A DNA stretch of 64,000 bases, taken from assembly GCF_042849255.1 (NCBI RefSeq), contig NZ_AP026866.1, positions 806,001-870,000 of the forward strand, given 5' to 3'. Under the pieces are notes generated by a model. It was not told where the DNA came from, made no database searches, and saw nothing but the letters and a program-made list of their open reading frames with translations. Position 1 is the first letter of the stretch. Each line of letters begins with the position of its first letter. This DNA is from Oceaniferula spumae. Lineage in GTDB: Bacteria > Verrucomicrobiota > Verrucomicrobiia > Verrucomicrobiales > Akkermansiaceae. This document shows, one piece after another, positions 1 through 10,147 of the stretch. Position numbers and translations under genes: made by a program.

Positions 1-1
1 A

Positions 2-388
2 AAGTTGGAAAGCCTCAGCTCGGAAATGGCTTCCCGCATCGACGCGCACTCGCGCCAGATCATGGAGCATATGCACCGCGAAATCCAGCAGTGGAAAAAC
101 CGTATGGACGGGCAGATCACCACGCTCGCTGAGGAAAAATTGGATCGGCAGGAACTCACCACCCGTCTGGCTCGAATTGCCAGTGCAGCAATGGGCGATG
201 CCGTTCCTCCCAGCACACCGCGGCCAAAACCCAGTGGCATGGGTGGAACACTTGGCACAGCCATGGGAAATCTAGGCAGCCCGTTGGAAAGCTCCAGCGA
301 AGGTAACTACACTCCCCCTGCCCAAGAACCGCCCAACTTGAGCAGTCTCGATGTTTTTGCCATGCCCACCGATGACTTTACATCCTAA
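2..388 (+). CDS. C-terminal end of an unknown coiled-coil-like protein (partial)
   Basis: The frame is open to the window edge, so the true start lies upstream; the first possible start inside is a TTG at 5. The visible part begins with a charged, helix-prone stretch of about 60 residues rich in Glu, Arg, Gln and His. It ends in a Pro/Ser/Gly-rich tail of low complexity. I recognise no domain. It is followed after 50 bases by another proline-rich protein on the same strand, so the two are probably co-transcribed. The neighbour's C-terminal region recalls proteins that accompany small bacterial GTPases, so this protein may belong to such a set, but nothing in its own sequence shows that. Confidence 0.6.
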   Translation, partial: KLESLSSEMASRIDAHSRQIMEHMHREIQQWKNRMDGQITTLAEEKLDRQELTTRLARIASAAMGDAVPPSTPRPKPSGMGGTLGTAMGNLGSPLESSSEGNYTPPAQEPPNLSSLDVFAMPTDDFTS

Positions 389-438
389 CAGCCCTCCTCC
401 CTGCATTTTTTCACCCTTCTAACTCCGGAGCCCTCCCC

Positions 439-1950
439 GTGTCCCTCGAGTCCATCACCCCGCTTCCGGCTACATCCGGAAAACCCGTCCCCGCGCCCAG
501 CCTCGCATCTCTGAGGCAGGGCTGGAGTAGCCACGGCGCTGCTCCCAGCACACCTCGGCAACAGCCTCCACTACCGACCTTTCCGGTCAAATCCGAGGTT
601 CCGGGAAATAAAAAAACCACCCCTGAGCCACTACCCCAGCTCCCCGAGTTGGGCTCCATGGCCAGCGATGCCGTGTTTAGCATGGAGGGTCTTGATGAAC
701 TGTTAGCCAGTGTTTATCCAGGAAGAGTCAAAGAGACCACTCAACAAAAACCATCTCTTTTCGAAGAGCCCATACCTGCGGTCCCTACCCAGCAGCCAGC
801 GGCACAACAAACACAAAAAAAGCCAACCATCCCCTCGATAGAACTGCCACCGTCCGGGCAGCGCAGTGCCAGAAGCTCAAGCGAGCAGTCTGCAGCCAAA
901 CACGCTAGCATGTCAGCCATGCCAAGTGTAGCAGCCCCCAATGTGTCCCTTCCATTGGTGCGAGACCAATTCCTCAAGCCGACCAGCACTACACCCGAGG
1001 AAGAGACTACGGAAAAAACCACACCCACTCCGTCATTTGCTGCCAAGCCAGCCGCAGAGTCGAAACCGGAACCCGTTGCAGCTAAAAAAGCTGAGCCGCA
1101 GTCAGCGGATCCAGCACCGAAACAAGAAGCACCGACTCCTCAAGCTCGGCCGGAACCGCAACCCAAGACGTTCACTAGAAAAATAATCGCCCCCTCCAGC
1201 ACCCCCCCAGAGAGCGACCAACCATTTGCAGAGCGGACGAGCACTCCTAACAAGGTGGATCAAACTAAACCGGCTCGACCTGACTACACGGATGACGATC
1301 TGAGGGATGCCATGCAGCCGATTGTCGATCAAAGTGTCGATAAATTCCTCTACACTCCTAGCCACGGCATCCACACCTACTTGGAGCCGATGCTTCGCAG
1401 CACCGTGCGTAGAGCCATCGCCGAACAAATGGACGACGCCAGCCCGTTCCATGATGTAGCAGGCTGGGACAAATTCGCGTGGAAAATGCGCGCCCTGTTT
1501 AGTAGCAGAACTTACGACGAGATTGTCTTCGACCGCACCAAACGCTATCAGGTGGAAGAAGTCTTCTTGCTCCGTCGCCACACCCGTTCGATGATTTCCT
1601 ATGCCAGCAATGATCCTTCACGGCACTCGAAAACAAACAAAGTACTGAGCACAGTGAAGAAAGTCGCGTCCAAGTGCGGCTCTAGCTCATCACCTGCTGA
1701 CACCGAGAGCTGCATCTCATGGGAGGATGGCCGGAATCTCATGATTCGACGTGGGAAACATTGTATCCTGGCTGCTATTGTGCACGGCTCTTCCAATGCC
1801 ATTCTTCGCTCGGACCTCGACTACGCATTGCGCCAGGCTGAGGAGCGTTTTGGAATTTCCCTCGAAGAGGAAAACGATATCCATCTCCAAATCCTGCAAC
1901 CGCTCCTCGAAGGTTGCCTGCTGATTCAGTCCCCAGCGATCCCGAACTAG
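439..1950 (+). CDS. Proline-rich protein with conserved C-terminal domain, possibly GTPase-associated
   Basis: This 503-residue protein starts at a GTG. Residues 1 to about 270 are low-complexity Pro/Ser/Thr/Lys/Glu sequence with no signal peptide, so probably a disordered cytoplasmic linker. A conserved-looking part starts near residue 275 with a predicted helical segment (DDLRDAMQPIVDQSVDKFL, then LEPMLRSTVRRAIAEQM). The last 130 residues run from EVFLLRRHTRSMISYAS to MIRRGKHCILAAIVHG and then a helix. From memory, that layout resembles a domain in cyanobacterial and myxobacterial proteins encoded next to small Rab-like GTPases, some of which also carry OmpA domains. I cannot test this here. 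The upstream partial gene is 50 bases away on the same strand. Function unknown. Confidence 0.7.
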   Translation: MSLESITPLPATSGKPVPAPSLASLRQGWSSHGAAPSTPRQQPPLPTFPVKSEVPGNKKTTPEPLPQLPELGSMASDAVFSMEGLDELLASVYPGRVKETTQQKPSLFEEPIPAVPTQQPAAQQTQKKPTIPSIELPPSGQRSARSSSEQSAAKHASMSAMPSVAAPNVSLPLVRDQFLKPTSTTPEEETTEKTTPTPSFAAKPAAESKPEPVAAKKAEPQSADPAPKQEAPTPQARPEPQPKTFTRKIIAPSSTPPESDQPFAERTSTPNKVDQTKPARPDYTDDDLRDAMQPIVDQSVDKFLYTPSHGIHTYLEPMLRSTVRRAIAEQMDDASPFHDVAGWDKFAWKMRALFSSRTYDEIVFDRTKRYQVEEVFLLRRHTRSMISYASNDPSRHSKTNKVLSTVKKVASKCGSSSSPADTESCISWEDGRNLMIRRGKHCILAAIVHGSSNAILRSDLDYALRQAEERFGISLEEENDIHLQILQPLLEGCLLIQSPAIPN

Positions 1951-2010
1951 GACGCGCTTTAGCCCCGCATTAACCTTTACACACAGGGGCTAAGCAACTA
2001 ACTCCGCTGC

Positions 2011-3219
2011 ATGTCTTTTTCCGATCTCGGACTTTCCGAAGCCGTTCTCACCGCCGTAACAGAGTCCGGCTACGAGAACCCCACACCTATTCAAGCCCAA
2101 GCCATCCCCCTCATTTTGCAGGGCAAGGATGTCATCGGTGCATCCCAGACCGGAACCGGTAAGACCGCCGCCTTCGCTCTCCCCTCCCTTTCCCAAATTA
2201 AACCTCTCGGCAAACCTCAGATCCTCGTCCTGGAGCCGACCCGAGAACTCGCCCATCAGGTGGCTGAGCAGTTTGAACACTACGGCAAACACACCGGCTG
2301 CAAGGTCGCTCTGATCTACGGTGGCATGGGCTACGGCAAGCAGGACGAGCAAATGGCTCAGGCGGATATCGTCGTCGCCACCCCAGGCCGACTGGTCGAT
2401 CACTTCTACCGCGCTACCATGCGCTTCGGAAATATCAAAATTCTCATCCTTGACGAAGTCGATCGCATGCTCGACATGGGATTCCTTCCAATTGTTAGGA
2501 AAATCGTCAGCCTCTGCCCGTGGAACACCGAGGACAGCTCACGCCAGACACTTTTCTTTTCCGCCACCATGCCACCAGCCATCCAAGGCTTCGCCCAGTG
2601 GTGTCTGCACGAACCTGAATCCGTGGAAATCGCCCGCGCCGCTGTGCCGGACACCGTGAATCACGCCTTTTACCCAGTCTCCATGGACCAGCGTGACGAA
2701 CTTCTGTTAGCCCTACTTGAAAAAACAGATTTCCACTCGGTGATGATCTTCACCCGCACTCGCAAAGAAGCTGACGCCGTCACAGGCATGATCAAAGCCA
2801 CCGGTCACGATGAAGTGGTCGCGATGCACTCCGATGTCAAACAGTCCGACCGCCTCAAGGCTCTCGCCGGATTCAAAGACGGCACTTACAACATCTTTGT
2901 CGCCACAGACGTCGCCGCCCGCGGCATTGACATCTCTACGGTCACCCACGTGATCAACTATCGCGTGCCTGAGAACTCAGAAGACTACGTTCACCGCATC
3001 GGACGTACAGGTCGTGCCGAAGCCGAAGGTGACGCGTTCACCATCCTCACCGCGGATGAGCTCGACTTCGCAACGTCAGTGGAAAACTTCATCGAGAAGA
3101 AAATCGAGCGCCGCAAGCTGGAGAATTTCAACTACACCTACACCGCGCTACTCGACGACTCCCCAGCCAAGCCAGTGCGCAAAAAACGCCGTCCCGCGCC
3201 ACGCCGCAGGCGTAAGTGA
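2011..3219 (+). CDS. rhlE: DEAD-box ATP-dependent RNA helicase, RhlE type
   Basis: An RNA-dependent ATPase that unwinds short RNA duplexes, in this subfamily usually in ribosome assembly or RNA decay. At 402 residues it is a minimal two-RecA-domain enzyme. Motifs in order: Q motif (GYENPTPIQAQAIP, near residue 20), Walker A ASQTGTGKT (about 45), PTRELA, TPGR, motif II DEVD, FFSATMP (about 185), ATDVAARGID and HRIGRTGR near 330. Motif II is DEVD rather than DEAD, a tolerated change that keeps both acidic residues. The tail is strongly basic (RKKRRPAPRRRRK), probably for RNA binding. No Shine-Dalgarno sequence precedes the ATG. ruvC follows after 39 bases on the same strand. Confidence 0.93.
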   Translation: MSFSDLGLSEAVLTAVTESGYENPTPIQAQAIPLILQGKDVIGASQTGTGKTAAFALPSLSQIKPLGKPQILVLEPTRELAHQVAEQFEHYGKHTGCKVALIYGGMGYGKQDEQMAQADIVVATPGRLVDHFYRATMRFGNIKILILDEVDRMLDMGFLPIVRKIVSLCPWNTEDSSRQTLFFSATMPPAIQGFAQWCLHEPESVEIARAAVPDTVNHAFYPVSMDQRDELLLALLEKTDFHSVMIFTRTRKEADAVTGMIKATGHDEVVAMHSDVKQSDRLKALAGFKDGTYNIFVATDVAARGIDISTVTHVINYRVPENSEDYVHRIGRTGRAEAEGDAFTILTADELDFATSVENFIEKKIERRKLENFNYTYTALLDDSPAKPVRKKRRPAPRRRRK

Positions 3220-3226
3220 TTCACTT

Positions 3227-3253
3227 CACACTGATCACTGCACACGGATCACT
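3227..3253. repeat. Spacer repeat, GATCACTG type, copy 1
   Basis: The helicase-ruvC spacer holds two imperfect head-to-tail copies of a 13-base unit, ACTGATCACTGCAC then ACGGATCACT. The same arrangement, inverted, occurs at 24049-24077 in the 5S-23S spacer. The core TGATCA is a palindrome. The role is unknown. Because it sits directly ahead of ruvC it could be a small dispersed spacer repeat or a binding site. Confidence 0.5.
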
Positions 3254-3258
3254 TTGAA

Positions 3259-3762
3259 ATGAAAGTCATCGCCATTGACCCCGCCATCCGGAATACCGGC
3301 TACGCGGTGTTAGAAGGCGATCACCTGAAACAGAAGGTCCTCGATTTTGGAGTTATCTCGATTCCCCCCAAAATCCCCCAGTCGGGTGCCCTAGCCGCCA
3401 TTCATACCGGCATCGCCAATCTCATTAAAAAATGGGAACCTGATGAAGCCGCCGTAGAGGGTATCATCTACGTGCAATCGCACAAGACGGCCATCACCAT
3501 GGGTGCAGCCCGTGCCGCAACCTTGATCGCGGCGGCAGAGACTGGACTTAAAATTTACGAATACGCACCTCGTAAAGTGAAACAAGTGGTTACTGGCAAC
3601 GGATCGGCCGACAAGCAACAGGTCGCCTTCATGATACGCGCTCTCTTAGGTTTGGCAGAAACTCCCCCTCATGATGCTGCGGATGCTCTGGCCATCGCCA
3701 TTGCGCACCTTACAAGTGCCGATCCCCTCAAGGCTTCAATTCTGAAGCGGCAGCAGGTTTAG
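3259..3762 (+). CDS. ruvC: Holliday junction resolvase RuvC
   Basis: An endonuclease that cuts four-way DNA junctions during recombination and repair, working with RuvAB. It has 167 residues, the normal size. The RNase H-like fold shows its four acidic/catalytic positions: Asp7 in AIDPAIRNTGY, Glu67 in AVEGIIY, and His138-Asp139 with Asp142 in HDAADALAIAIAH. ruvA and ruvB are not beside it. The end overlaps the convergent methyltransferase gene by 35 bases. The ATG is preceded by GATCACTTTGAA, with no Shine-Dalgarno sequence. Confidence 0.93.
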   Translation: MKVIAIDPAIRNTGYAVLEGDHLKQKVLDFGVISIPPKIPQSGALAAIHTGIANLIKKWEPDEAAVEGIIYVQSHKTAITMGAARAATLIAAAETGLKIYEYAPRKVKQVVTGNGSADKQQVAFMIRALLGLAETPPHDAADALAIAIAHLTSADPLKASILKRQQV

Positions 3763-4396
3763 ACCCACTGGCTGTAAAAAGCGGCACGCCTAACAAGCCC
3801 TCAGACTTGAAGCGATGAAAGCTAAAGTCACTGCTGCGAGATTCTAATTCTTCCCAAATTTTGCGGCGACAATCCCCCGCCCCCACGCCATTGAGCAAAC
3901 GCGCTCTGACATTCAGTTTGCGGGTATAGAGATCAAACATGGAAACCCTCGTGCCAATTTCCAGCGCCTCAAAAACATAGGAGAAAAACGGCTTCCACTC
4001 GGCCATGCAGTTCATACCCATGGAAATGAGCAGCCTATCTGGTCTAACCTCACGGATGATCTCACAGAGTTTTGCTACATCATCAGACTTAGAAAAATCC
4101 GCCTGCACGAATTTGATTTGATCGTTAGATAACTCCAATCTCCTACTCCGCTTCTGCGCACGCTTCAACATCCCTGCTGCGCCGTCCACGGCATAGATCA
4201 TTCCTGTCTCTCCGATGCTTTCTATAATGAGTCCAAAATCGAACCCTGTGCCACAAAAGAGCACCATCACTCGGGATCCGAGTGTTAGATTCAGTCGGTC
4301 AATCGCCTCGCGCCGGGCTGCACGGTAAAACAAATCCCCCACAATCCCCACGTCATAAATCGGCGCGAGTTGGTTATAGCGAAGCGTTGCTGACAT
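3728..4396 (-). CDS. Class I SAM-dependent methyltransferase
   Basis: A 222-residue protein with a Rossmann-type methyltransferase core: SAM-binding motif I as VMVLFCGTGFDFGL (near residue 43), an acidic strand end in IYAVDGAAGMLKRA, then FVQADFSK. The N-terminus (RYNQLAPIYD) resembles UbiE/COQ5-like methyltransferases, but the substrate cannot be told. Motif I has FCGTG where DVGCGTG is usual. The gene converges on ruvC with a 35-base overlap and stands alone on the minus strand. Cytoplasmic. Confidence 0.8.
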   Translation of the reverse strand: MSATLRYNQLAPIYDVGIVGDLFYRAARREAIDRLNLTLGSRVMVLFCGTGFDFGLIIESIGETGMIYAVDGAAGMLKRAQKRSRRLELSNDQIKFVQADFSKSDDVAKLCEIIREVRPDRLLISMGMNCMAEWKPFFSYVFEALEIGTRVSMFDLYTRKLNVRARLLNGVGAGDCRRKIWEELESRSSDFSFHRFKSEGLLGVPLFTASGSKPAAASELKP

Positions 4397-4504
4397 GGCA
4401 CTAACAGATCATGTAATCTCCGCACCAGCATAGTTTTCAGTAAATAAGTTTCAAGAGTGGAGGCATGCGAGAAAACACGACTCCACTCTTGAATGCGATC
4501 CGAG

Positions 4505-5341
4505 TTAAATCCGGCGACGGAGCAAACATAATGCTCCCAATGCCCCTACTAACATTGATGCTGTTCCTGGTTCTGGTACGGCGTCAGGCAACAACTCAAC
4601 ATCACCAAAATCAGACAAATCTCCACCCAGCATACTCAGGTCTCCGTCAAAAGCCGTGAAAACACCATTGGGCGTGTTTCCCGCAGTCGTATTTGCGAAC
4701 ATTTCCAAGCGGATACTATCCGTATTTTCAAAATGTAAAATCATGGCTCCAGAGGTGTCCGTTTCACTCTTATTTGTACCGGGCCCAGTGAAAGTTACGT
4801 GGTCGGAAGACACCGAACTAGGTCGAGGTGAAGCATCCGCAGATGCCAACTGGTACCCCACCAAACCATCCTCTGCATAAAATGTAGCACCTTCACTTTG
4901 GTTGGCCTCGCCATCCACGTCGTACATCATCATGCGAAAACGCGCAATCTCGATCCGCTCACTGAAATTGGTGCCACTTTTATAAAAATCCAAAGTGGAT
5001 GTGATTGTCGCGTAGTTATAGCTGGACGCTTCATAACGAAATCCCAAATCACCATTCGGTTCATTGGTGTTGTTGCTTTTATAATTGGCAAAAATACCAT
5101 CCACTGAAAGACCTGTGCCGATCCCCGACATCGTCATCTTCATATCCACACCAGGTGCAACGTTGGTGAAACTTATCGAGTTGCCTGTCCAACTAGGACC
5201 GTAAGTAGGATGAGAGGAGTCTGAAGCTTCTACCGGATTGCCAAAATCTAAATCGCTGAAGCTCTGAGCAGTGATCGCGGACGACATCGCCATAAATCCA
5301 ATGGCGATCAATTGACTAACAGGGTGGTTGTGTGTGTTCAT
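4505..5341 (-). CDS. PEP-CTERM sorted secreted protein
   Basis: 278 residues with an N-terminal signal peptide ending near SSAITAQS. The C-terminal sorting signal comprises the VPEPGT motif, a hydrophobic helix and a terminal LLRRRI basic tail. Such proteins are handled by an exosortase (EpsH/XrtA type) and often end up in extracellular matrix or on the surface. The body is beta-rich and Ser/Thr/Asn/Gly-rich, with no recognised catalytic site. No exosortase lies in the window. An AT-rich region of about 140 bases upstream probably holds its promoter. Confidence 0.85.
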   Translation of the reverse strand: MNTHNHPVSQLIAIGFMAMSSAITAQSFSDLDFGNPVEASDSSHPTYGPSWTGNSISFTNVAPGVDMKMTMSGIGTGLSVDGIFANYKSNNTNEPNGDLGFRYEASSYNYATITSTLDFYKSGTNFSERIEIARFRMMMYDVDGEANQSEGATFYAEDGLVGYQLASADASPRPSSVSSDHVTFTGPGTNKSETDTSGAMILHFENTDSIRLEMFANTTAGNTPNGVFTAFDGDLSMLGGDLSDFGDVELLPDAVPEPGTASMLVGALGALCLLRRRI

Positions 5342-5482
5342 ATTTATAAGGATTAATGTGTCTGTTTAGGTCGAAACCAGAAATCCATTTTTAAATTAAC
5401 ATAACTTTACCATCAACATTCTTTTTATAAAACCGCGTTACAAACGATCGTTTTTTAATAAATACCAGGATTAATTCCTTAC

Positions 5483-5515
5483 AAAAAAAGCCCACATCCA
5501 AGTATGGATGTGGGC
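5483..5515 (-). terminator. Intrinsic terminator of eno
   Basis: A perfect 10-bp stem (5490-5499 with 5506-5515) closes a 6-base loop. Seven A residues at 5483-5489 become a U tract on the minus-strand transcript. It lies 38 bases beyond the eno stop codon and before the PEP-CTERM gene's upstream region. Confidence 0.93.
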
Positions 5516-5552
5516 CTAGATGGTTTAGATGAGGAGTATTCCCTCAGAGCGA

Positions 5553-6830
<1,278 letters not shown>

Positions 6831-6932
6831 ATTGAATTAGTGTGATTGGTGATTAGTAATTACTGAGTGCAGCGGACACGGTGATTCGCGCCGCGCTGCG
6901 GGATTTTTCTTTCGATCTGAAACCTTGAGTTA

Positions 6933-8807
6933 TTAACCTTTGTTGTAGGCTTCAATGCTGACAACTGTCAGTTTGCGGTTTTTCTCGGTCTCGAGATCGC
7001 GCACGTCCAGAGTATCGCCAGGCTTGGCACCGATCAGGGTCATTCCGACGTCTGAAAGGTAAGAGACGACATTTTCTTCAGCGATGGAGTCCCATGCACC
7101 AAGGATGGTGTAGGTAACTTCTTCGCCTGAATCGCTCTCCATATTGACGATGGTTCCGATGTTCACCTCGCTGGTATCGACACCTTTGAAATCGGTGGCT
7201 TGCACGTGGCGAAGCTCCTTTTCCATCGATGACTTACGGCGCATGAGCACGGCCTGCATGTCTTTTGCAGCCTTGTATTCGAAGTTCTCGCGAAGGTCTC
7301 CGTAAGAGCGGGCGACGGAGATTTCCTTGGTGTTCTCTGGGATGCGCACCTTGACGATTTCATCGAGTTCTTTCTTACGGCGCTCAATGCTCTCGCGGGA
7401 GGAGGTGACCCCTTCGATTTTCTTCTCAAACTCACCGGTGACGAGGTCTTGTGTCTCGGGGCGGGCCTTGATGACGCGGGCCATCAGTGACTTGCGGTCG
7501 AGATCGGTGAAGACGGGGCTCTGGTAGAGCTTACGGCCGAACTGGCGAGCTTCCGCTTCATCAGCATCGGCAAGGATGTCGGAAATAAGGGTCTTATCGC
7601 TCATCAGCATGGTGCGCAGACGCACACTCTTGCTTGGGCCATCGGCCACGTGATCGCGGTCGAGGAGATTGAGGATCGAGTTTCCTGTTTCAAAAGTGAA
7701 TACTTGGGCTGCTGACTTTTCGCGCTCGCGGCAAATCCAGATTAAGGCGTCTGGCCCCAGACTGCGGTTGGCGATCGACTTAGAAAGGTGATCGGCAAAG
7801 ACTTCGTCCTGACCGTTTTCCTGCATGTAACGAGCAATCTCGGTAACACCACGTGAGCCGACTTCATCAAAGATTTTCAGCATTTCCTCCTGCCAAGTAT
7901 CGCCAAATGCTTCAGGGAAGCTTTCGAAGATCTTACGCTGAGTAGCAGCGGAGCGGCCTTTGAGGCTGTCTACCAAACGCTCGTGCTCGGTGGTGAGCAC
8001 ATTGGCAAGGCGCAGATCACTATCATCGAGTTCAAGTGAGTCAAAGTGGTTGATGATTTCATCGCGAGCGACGAGAAACTCAAGAACGGTGCTGAGGTGC
8101 AGCTTGCGTCCTTTTTGACAGAACTTGTTCAGGGCTTCGATGAGTCCTTTGACCTCCTTGCCACCTTCCTCGAATACGTCGAGGTTCTTGCGGATATTCT
8201 CAAGAGCTTTGATTTTCACCTTAGGATCACGCGTCTCGGTGAACTCGATGATCAGGGTGTCAGCGGGGCTGAGGGAGTCGCCACGTAAAACGAGCGGGTC
8301 TGTGCGTTTGCTAGGAACAGAGAAGATATGGCTCTCACGTAGGGCTTTCTTGGCTTTTTCCCACCATTTTTTGTATCCATCCTCAGGGACTACACTGCCG
8401 CAAAGCTCGCGATCCAGTTGGTCCAGCATCATGCTGCCATCGTGACTCTCAAGCGTGCGCTTCACCAGCTCCACGGGATCTTTGTCCACGAGCTCGCGAA
8501 GTTCGCCGATGTTATCGAGCTTTCGGGCGCTGAAATGCTCCGCTGGAAGCGGCTCTGTTTTTTGAATGGCGAACTGCAGTGCCATCTCTTGATTGGACTG
8601 CTTTTCAAAATTGATAATGACTTTACCGGTGGGTAAATCCCAACTCTCCACTTTCCCTGCCCCCCAATTTTTATGGGAGCAAAAATTTCCGGGAGCAATT
8701 TCTGATAATCGTTCCCCGACGGCCTGCGGGATTCTCCCCGCCTCTACGAGCTTCGCTACGTCTGGATGCATGGAGCAGAGCATGAAAAAACCAGAGCCGA
8801 ATAGCAA
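6933..8807 (-). CDS. Large GreA/GreB-family transcription elongation factor
   Basis: At 624 residues it is about four times a normal GreA. The last 150 residues hold the Gre fold: a coiled coil whose tip reads GDLRENFEYKAAKDMQ. That keeps the acidic pair (Asp and Glu) which in GreA enters the RNA polymerase secondary channel and drives transcript cleavage. An FKBP-like C-terminal domain follows (VNIGTIVNMES to GAKPGDTLDVRDLE). Residues 13 to about 470 are a long, mostly helical, charged region, beginning with a small beta-type segment (GNFCSHKNWGAGKVESWD). I cannot name that part. The listed start is a TTG; an ATG at 8771 (MHPDVAKL) is equally credible. RNA polymerase rescue is likely; the extension's job is unknown. 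Confidence 0.85.
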   Translation of the reverse strand: MLFGSGFFMLCSMHPDVAKLVEAGRIPQAVGERLSEIAPGNFCSHKNWGAGKVESWDLPTGKVIINFEKQSNQEMALQFAIQKTEPLPAEHFSARKLDNIGELRELVDKDPVELVKRTLESHDGSMMLDQLDRELCGSVVPEDGYKKWWEKAKKALRESHIFSVPSKRTDPLVLRGDSLSPADTLIIEFTETRDPKVKIKALENIRKNLDVFEEGGKEVKGLIEALNKFCQKGRKLHLSTVLEFLVARDEIINHFDSLELDDSDLRLANVLTTEHERLVDSLKGRSAATQRKIFESFPEAFGDTWQEEMLKIFDEVGSRGVTEIARYMQENGQDEVFADHLSKSIANRSLGPDALIWICREREKSAAQVFTFETGNSILNLLDRDHVADGPSKSVRLRTMLMSDKTLISDILADADEAEARQFGRKLYQSPVFTDLDRKSLMARVIKARPETQDLVTGEFEKKIEGVTSSRESIERRKKELDEIVKVRIPENTKEISVARSYGDLRENFEYKAAKDMQAVLMRRKSSMEKELRHVQATDFKGVDTSEVNIGTIVNMESDSGEEVTYTILGAWDSIAEENVVSYLSDVGMTLIGAKPGDTLDVRDLETEKNRKLTVVSIEAYNKG

Positions 8808-8850
8808 CCCTATTCTATCATTCTCTTACGGCAAGCATTTTCCTCCGTGA

Positions 8851-9621
8851 TCACTCACCGCCAGCGATGCGGTGTTTGGGTGTGGGAACACGACGGATAC
8901 GAGGTAATTTGCGTAGGCTGAGGGATTCCTCAAGCGAACGCCGCAAGATCGGCAAGCGGCTACGCCACACGGTGGGCACATGTGCGAGCTCTGAGGCATT
9001 TTCTATGGTGCCATTAAATGTCTCCACACCTTTATCAGATTCCACGTGAAGCCATAGTTTCCCCTCGCGATAGGTCAGCGTGGCGGTGCCGGTTTTGTCG
9101 CTAATGGATGCCGAGCGGTCTTCGTAGCTGATCACCCGCATAGGCTGGGCTGGAAGACCGGGAATAGGAGGAGCGATCACCAAGGCCTCTGGGTTGGCAG
9201 GGGCACTAGTGCCGGGTTGAAGAGTGAGGGTGGTGACTTGAGCTTTACCTGACCGAAAATAGCTGACTTTCACGTGATCACCGGGTTTACGAAGCCCCAG
9301 CAAGGTCATCATCTGCCCTTCATTGATTAAAATCTGATCATCCAATTTCCAGATGACATCCATCACTTTCAATCCCGACTTTTCCGCAGAACTGCCAGGA
9401 GCTATCGACTGAAGCAGGAAACCGCAGCCGCGCGGCAGCTTCGGCAACTGAGAATAGAGGGCATCACTTGGCTTCACCACTCCGACCCCCATGCTTACGT
9501 TGGCTTGTTTCGCTGGCACCGGCATTCCTGGGATTGGAGGCTCCGCCTGTGCGCTGGCGATGACGATAGATCCCATTATGACCGCGTAGGCTGAGACGAT
9601 TTTAAACATGGGAGATTTCAT
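8851..9621 (-). CDS. Secreted PDZ-domain protein
   Basis: I place the start at the ATG at 9621, because it gives a proper signal peptide (MKSPMFKIVSAYAVIMG through ASAQA). That makes about 256 residues. A PDZ domain spans roughly residues 55-135, with the carboxylate-binding loop GCGFLLQSIAPGSSAEKSG and the later GDHVKVSYFRSGK. No protease domain is attached, so it is probably an adaptor or substrate-binding envelope protein. It lies 25 bases downstream of the membrane protein that partners the ECF sigma factor, on the same strand, so it is plausibly part of the same signalling operon. Confidence 0.8.
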   Translation of the reverse strand: MKSPMFKIVSAYAVIMGSIVIASAQAEPPIPGMPVPAKQANVSMGVGVVKPSDALYSQLPKLPRGCGFLLQSIAPGSSAEKSGLKVMDVIWKLDDQILINEGQMMTLLGLRKPGDHVKVSYFRSGKAQVTTLTLQPGTSAPANPEALVIAPPIPGLPAQPMRVISYEDRSASISDKTGTATLTYREGKLWLHVESDKGVETFNGTIENASELAHVPTVWRSRLPILRRSLEESLSLRKLPRIRRVPTPKHRIAGGE

Positions 9622-9646
9622 TGTAATGATTGAATTGTTAGGACAT

Positions 9647-10147
9647 TTAAAATTGGGTAACCGGAACGGTGACAATCTCCTCGCGAGGCTGGCGGAGCGT
9701 CACAATCGTCCCAGTCTTTGGATCGCGAACCCGTGCCTCATCGGTCACGTGGTAACGATATCTGTAATGAGGAGCACTACCGTCCTCTGGCACGATCAAG
9801 CCATCATCCTGCCGAATATCGATCCGGTTAGTCGAGGTCAACAGAACCATTTCCGAACGAGGTTCAGGGATGGATGCAGCTAGGCTAGGATCAAAAGTCG
9901 ATATGTGATGATGACTATAAACAGTCCACGCCAAGGTGCCGGTCAAAGTAATCGCCGCCGCCACCTGCCATGGCCGTCTCATAAAAAACGCTGGCTCCGA
10001 AACCTCATCATTTTCAGCACTCAAACCAGCGAGCTGGTCGACTGTATCTTCAAGACGTTGCTGTCCCTCCTGACTAACAGCGGGGGGAACCAAGTTACGC
10101 AATCTGTCTTCCAACGCGGAAAATCGTTGTTCTGAATCAGGAACCAT
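9647..10147 (-). CDS. Single-span membrane protein, probable anti-sigma partner
   Basis: 166 residues: a cytoplasmic N-terminal region of about 58 residues, one membrane segment (WQVAAAITLTGTLAWTVY), and an outer part of about 90 residues. Its start overlaps the end of the ECF sigma gene by 11 bases. A small N-in membrane protein translationally coupled to an ECF sigma factor is the usual position of an anti-sigma factor. I see no zinc-binding HxxxCxxC motif, so it would be a non-ZAS type. The assignment rests on position and topology. Confidence 0.65.
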   Translation of the reverse strand: MVPDSEQRFSALEDRLRNLVPPAVSQEGQQRLEDTVDQLAGLSAENDEVSEPAFFMRRPWQVAAAITLTGTLAWTVYSHHHISTFDPSLAASIPEPRSEMVLLTSTNRIDIRQDDGLIVPEDGSAPHYRYRYHVTDEARVRDPKTGTIVTLRQPREEIVTVPVTQF

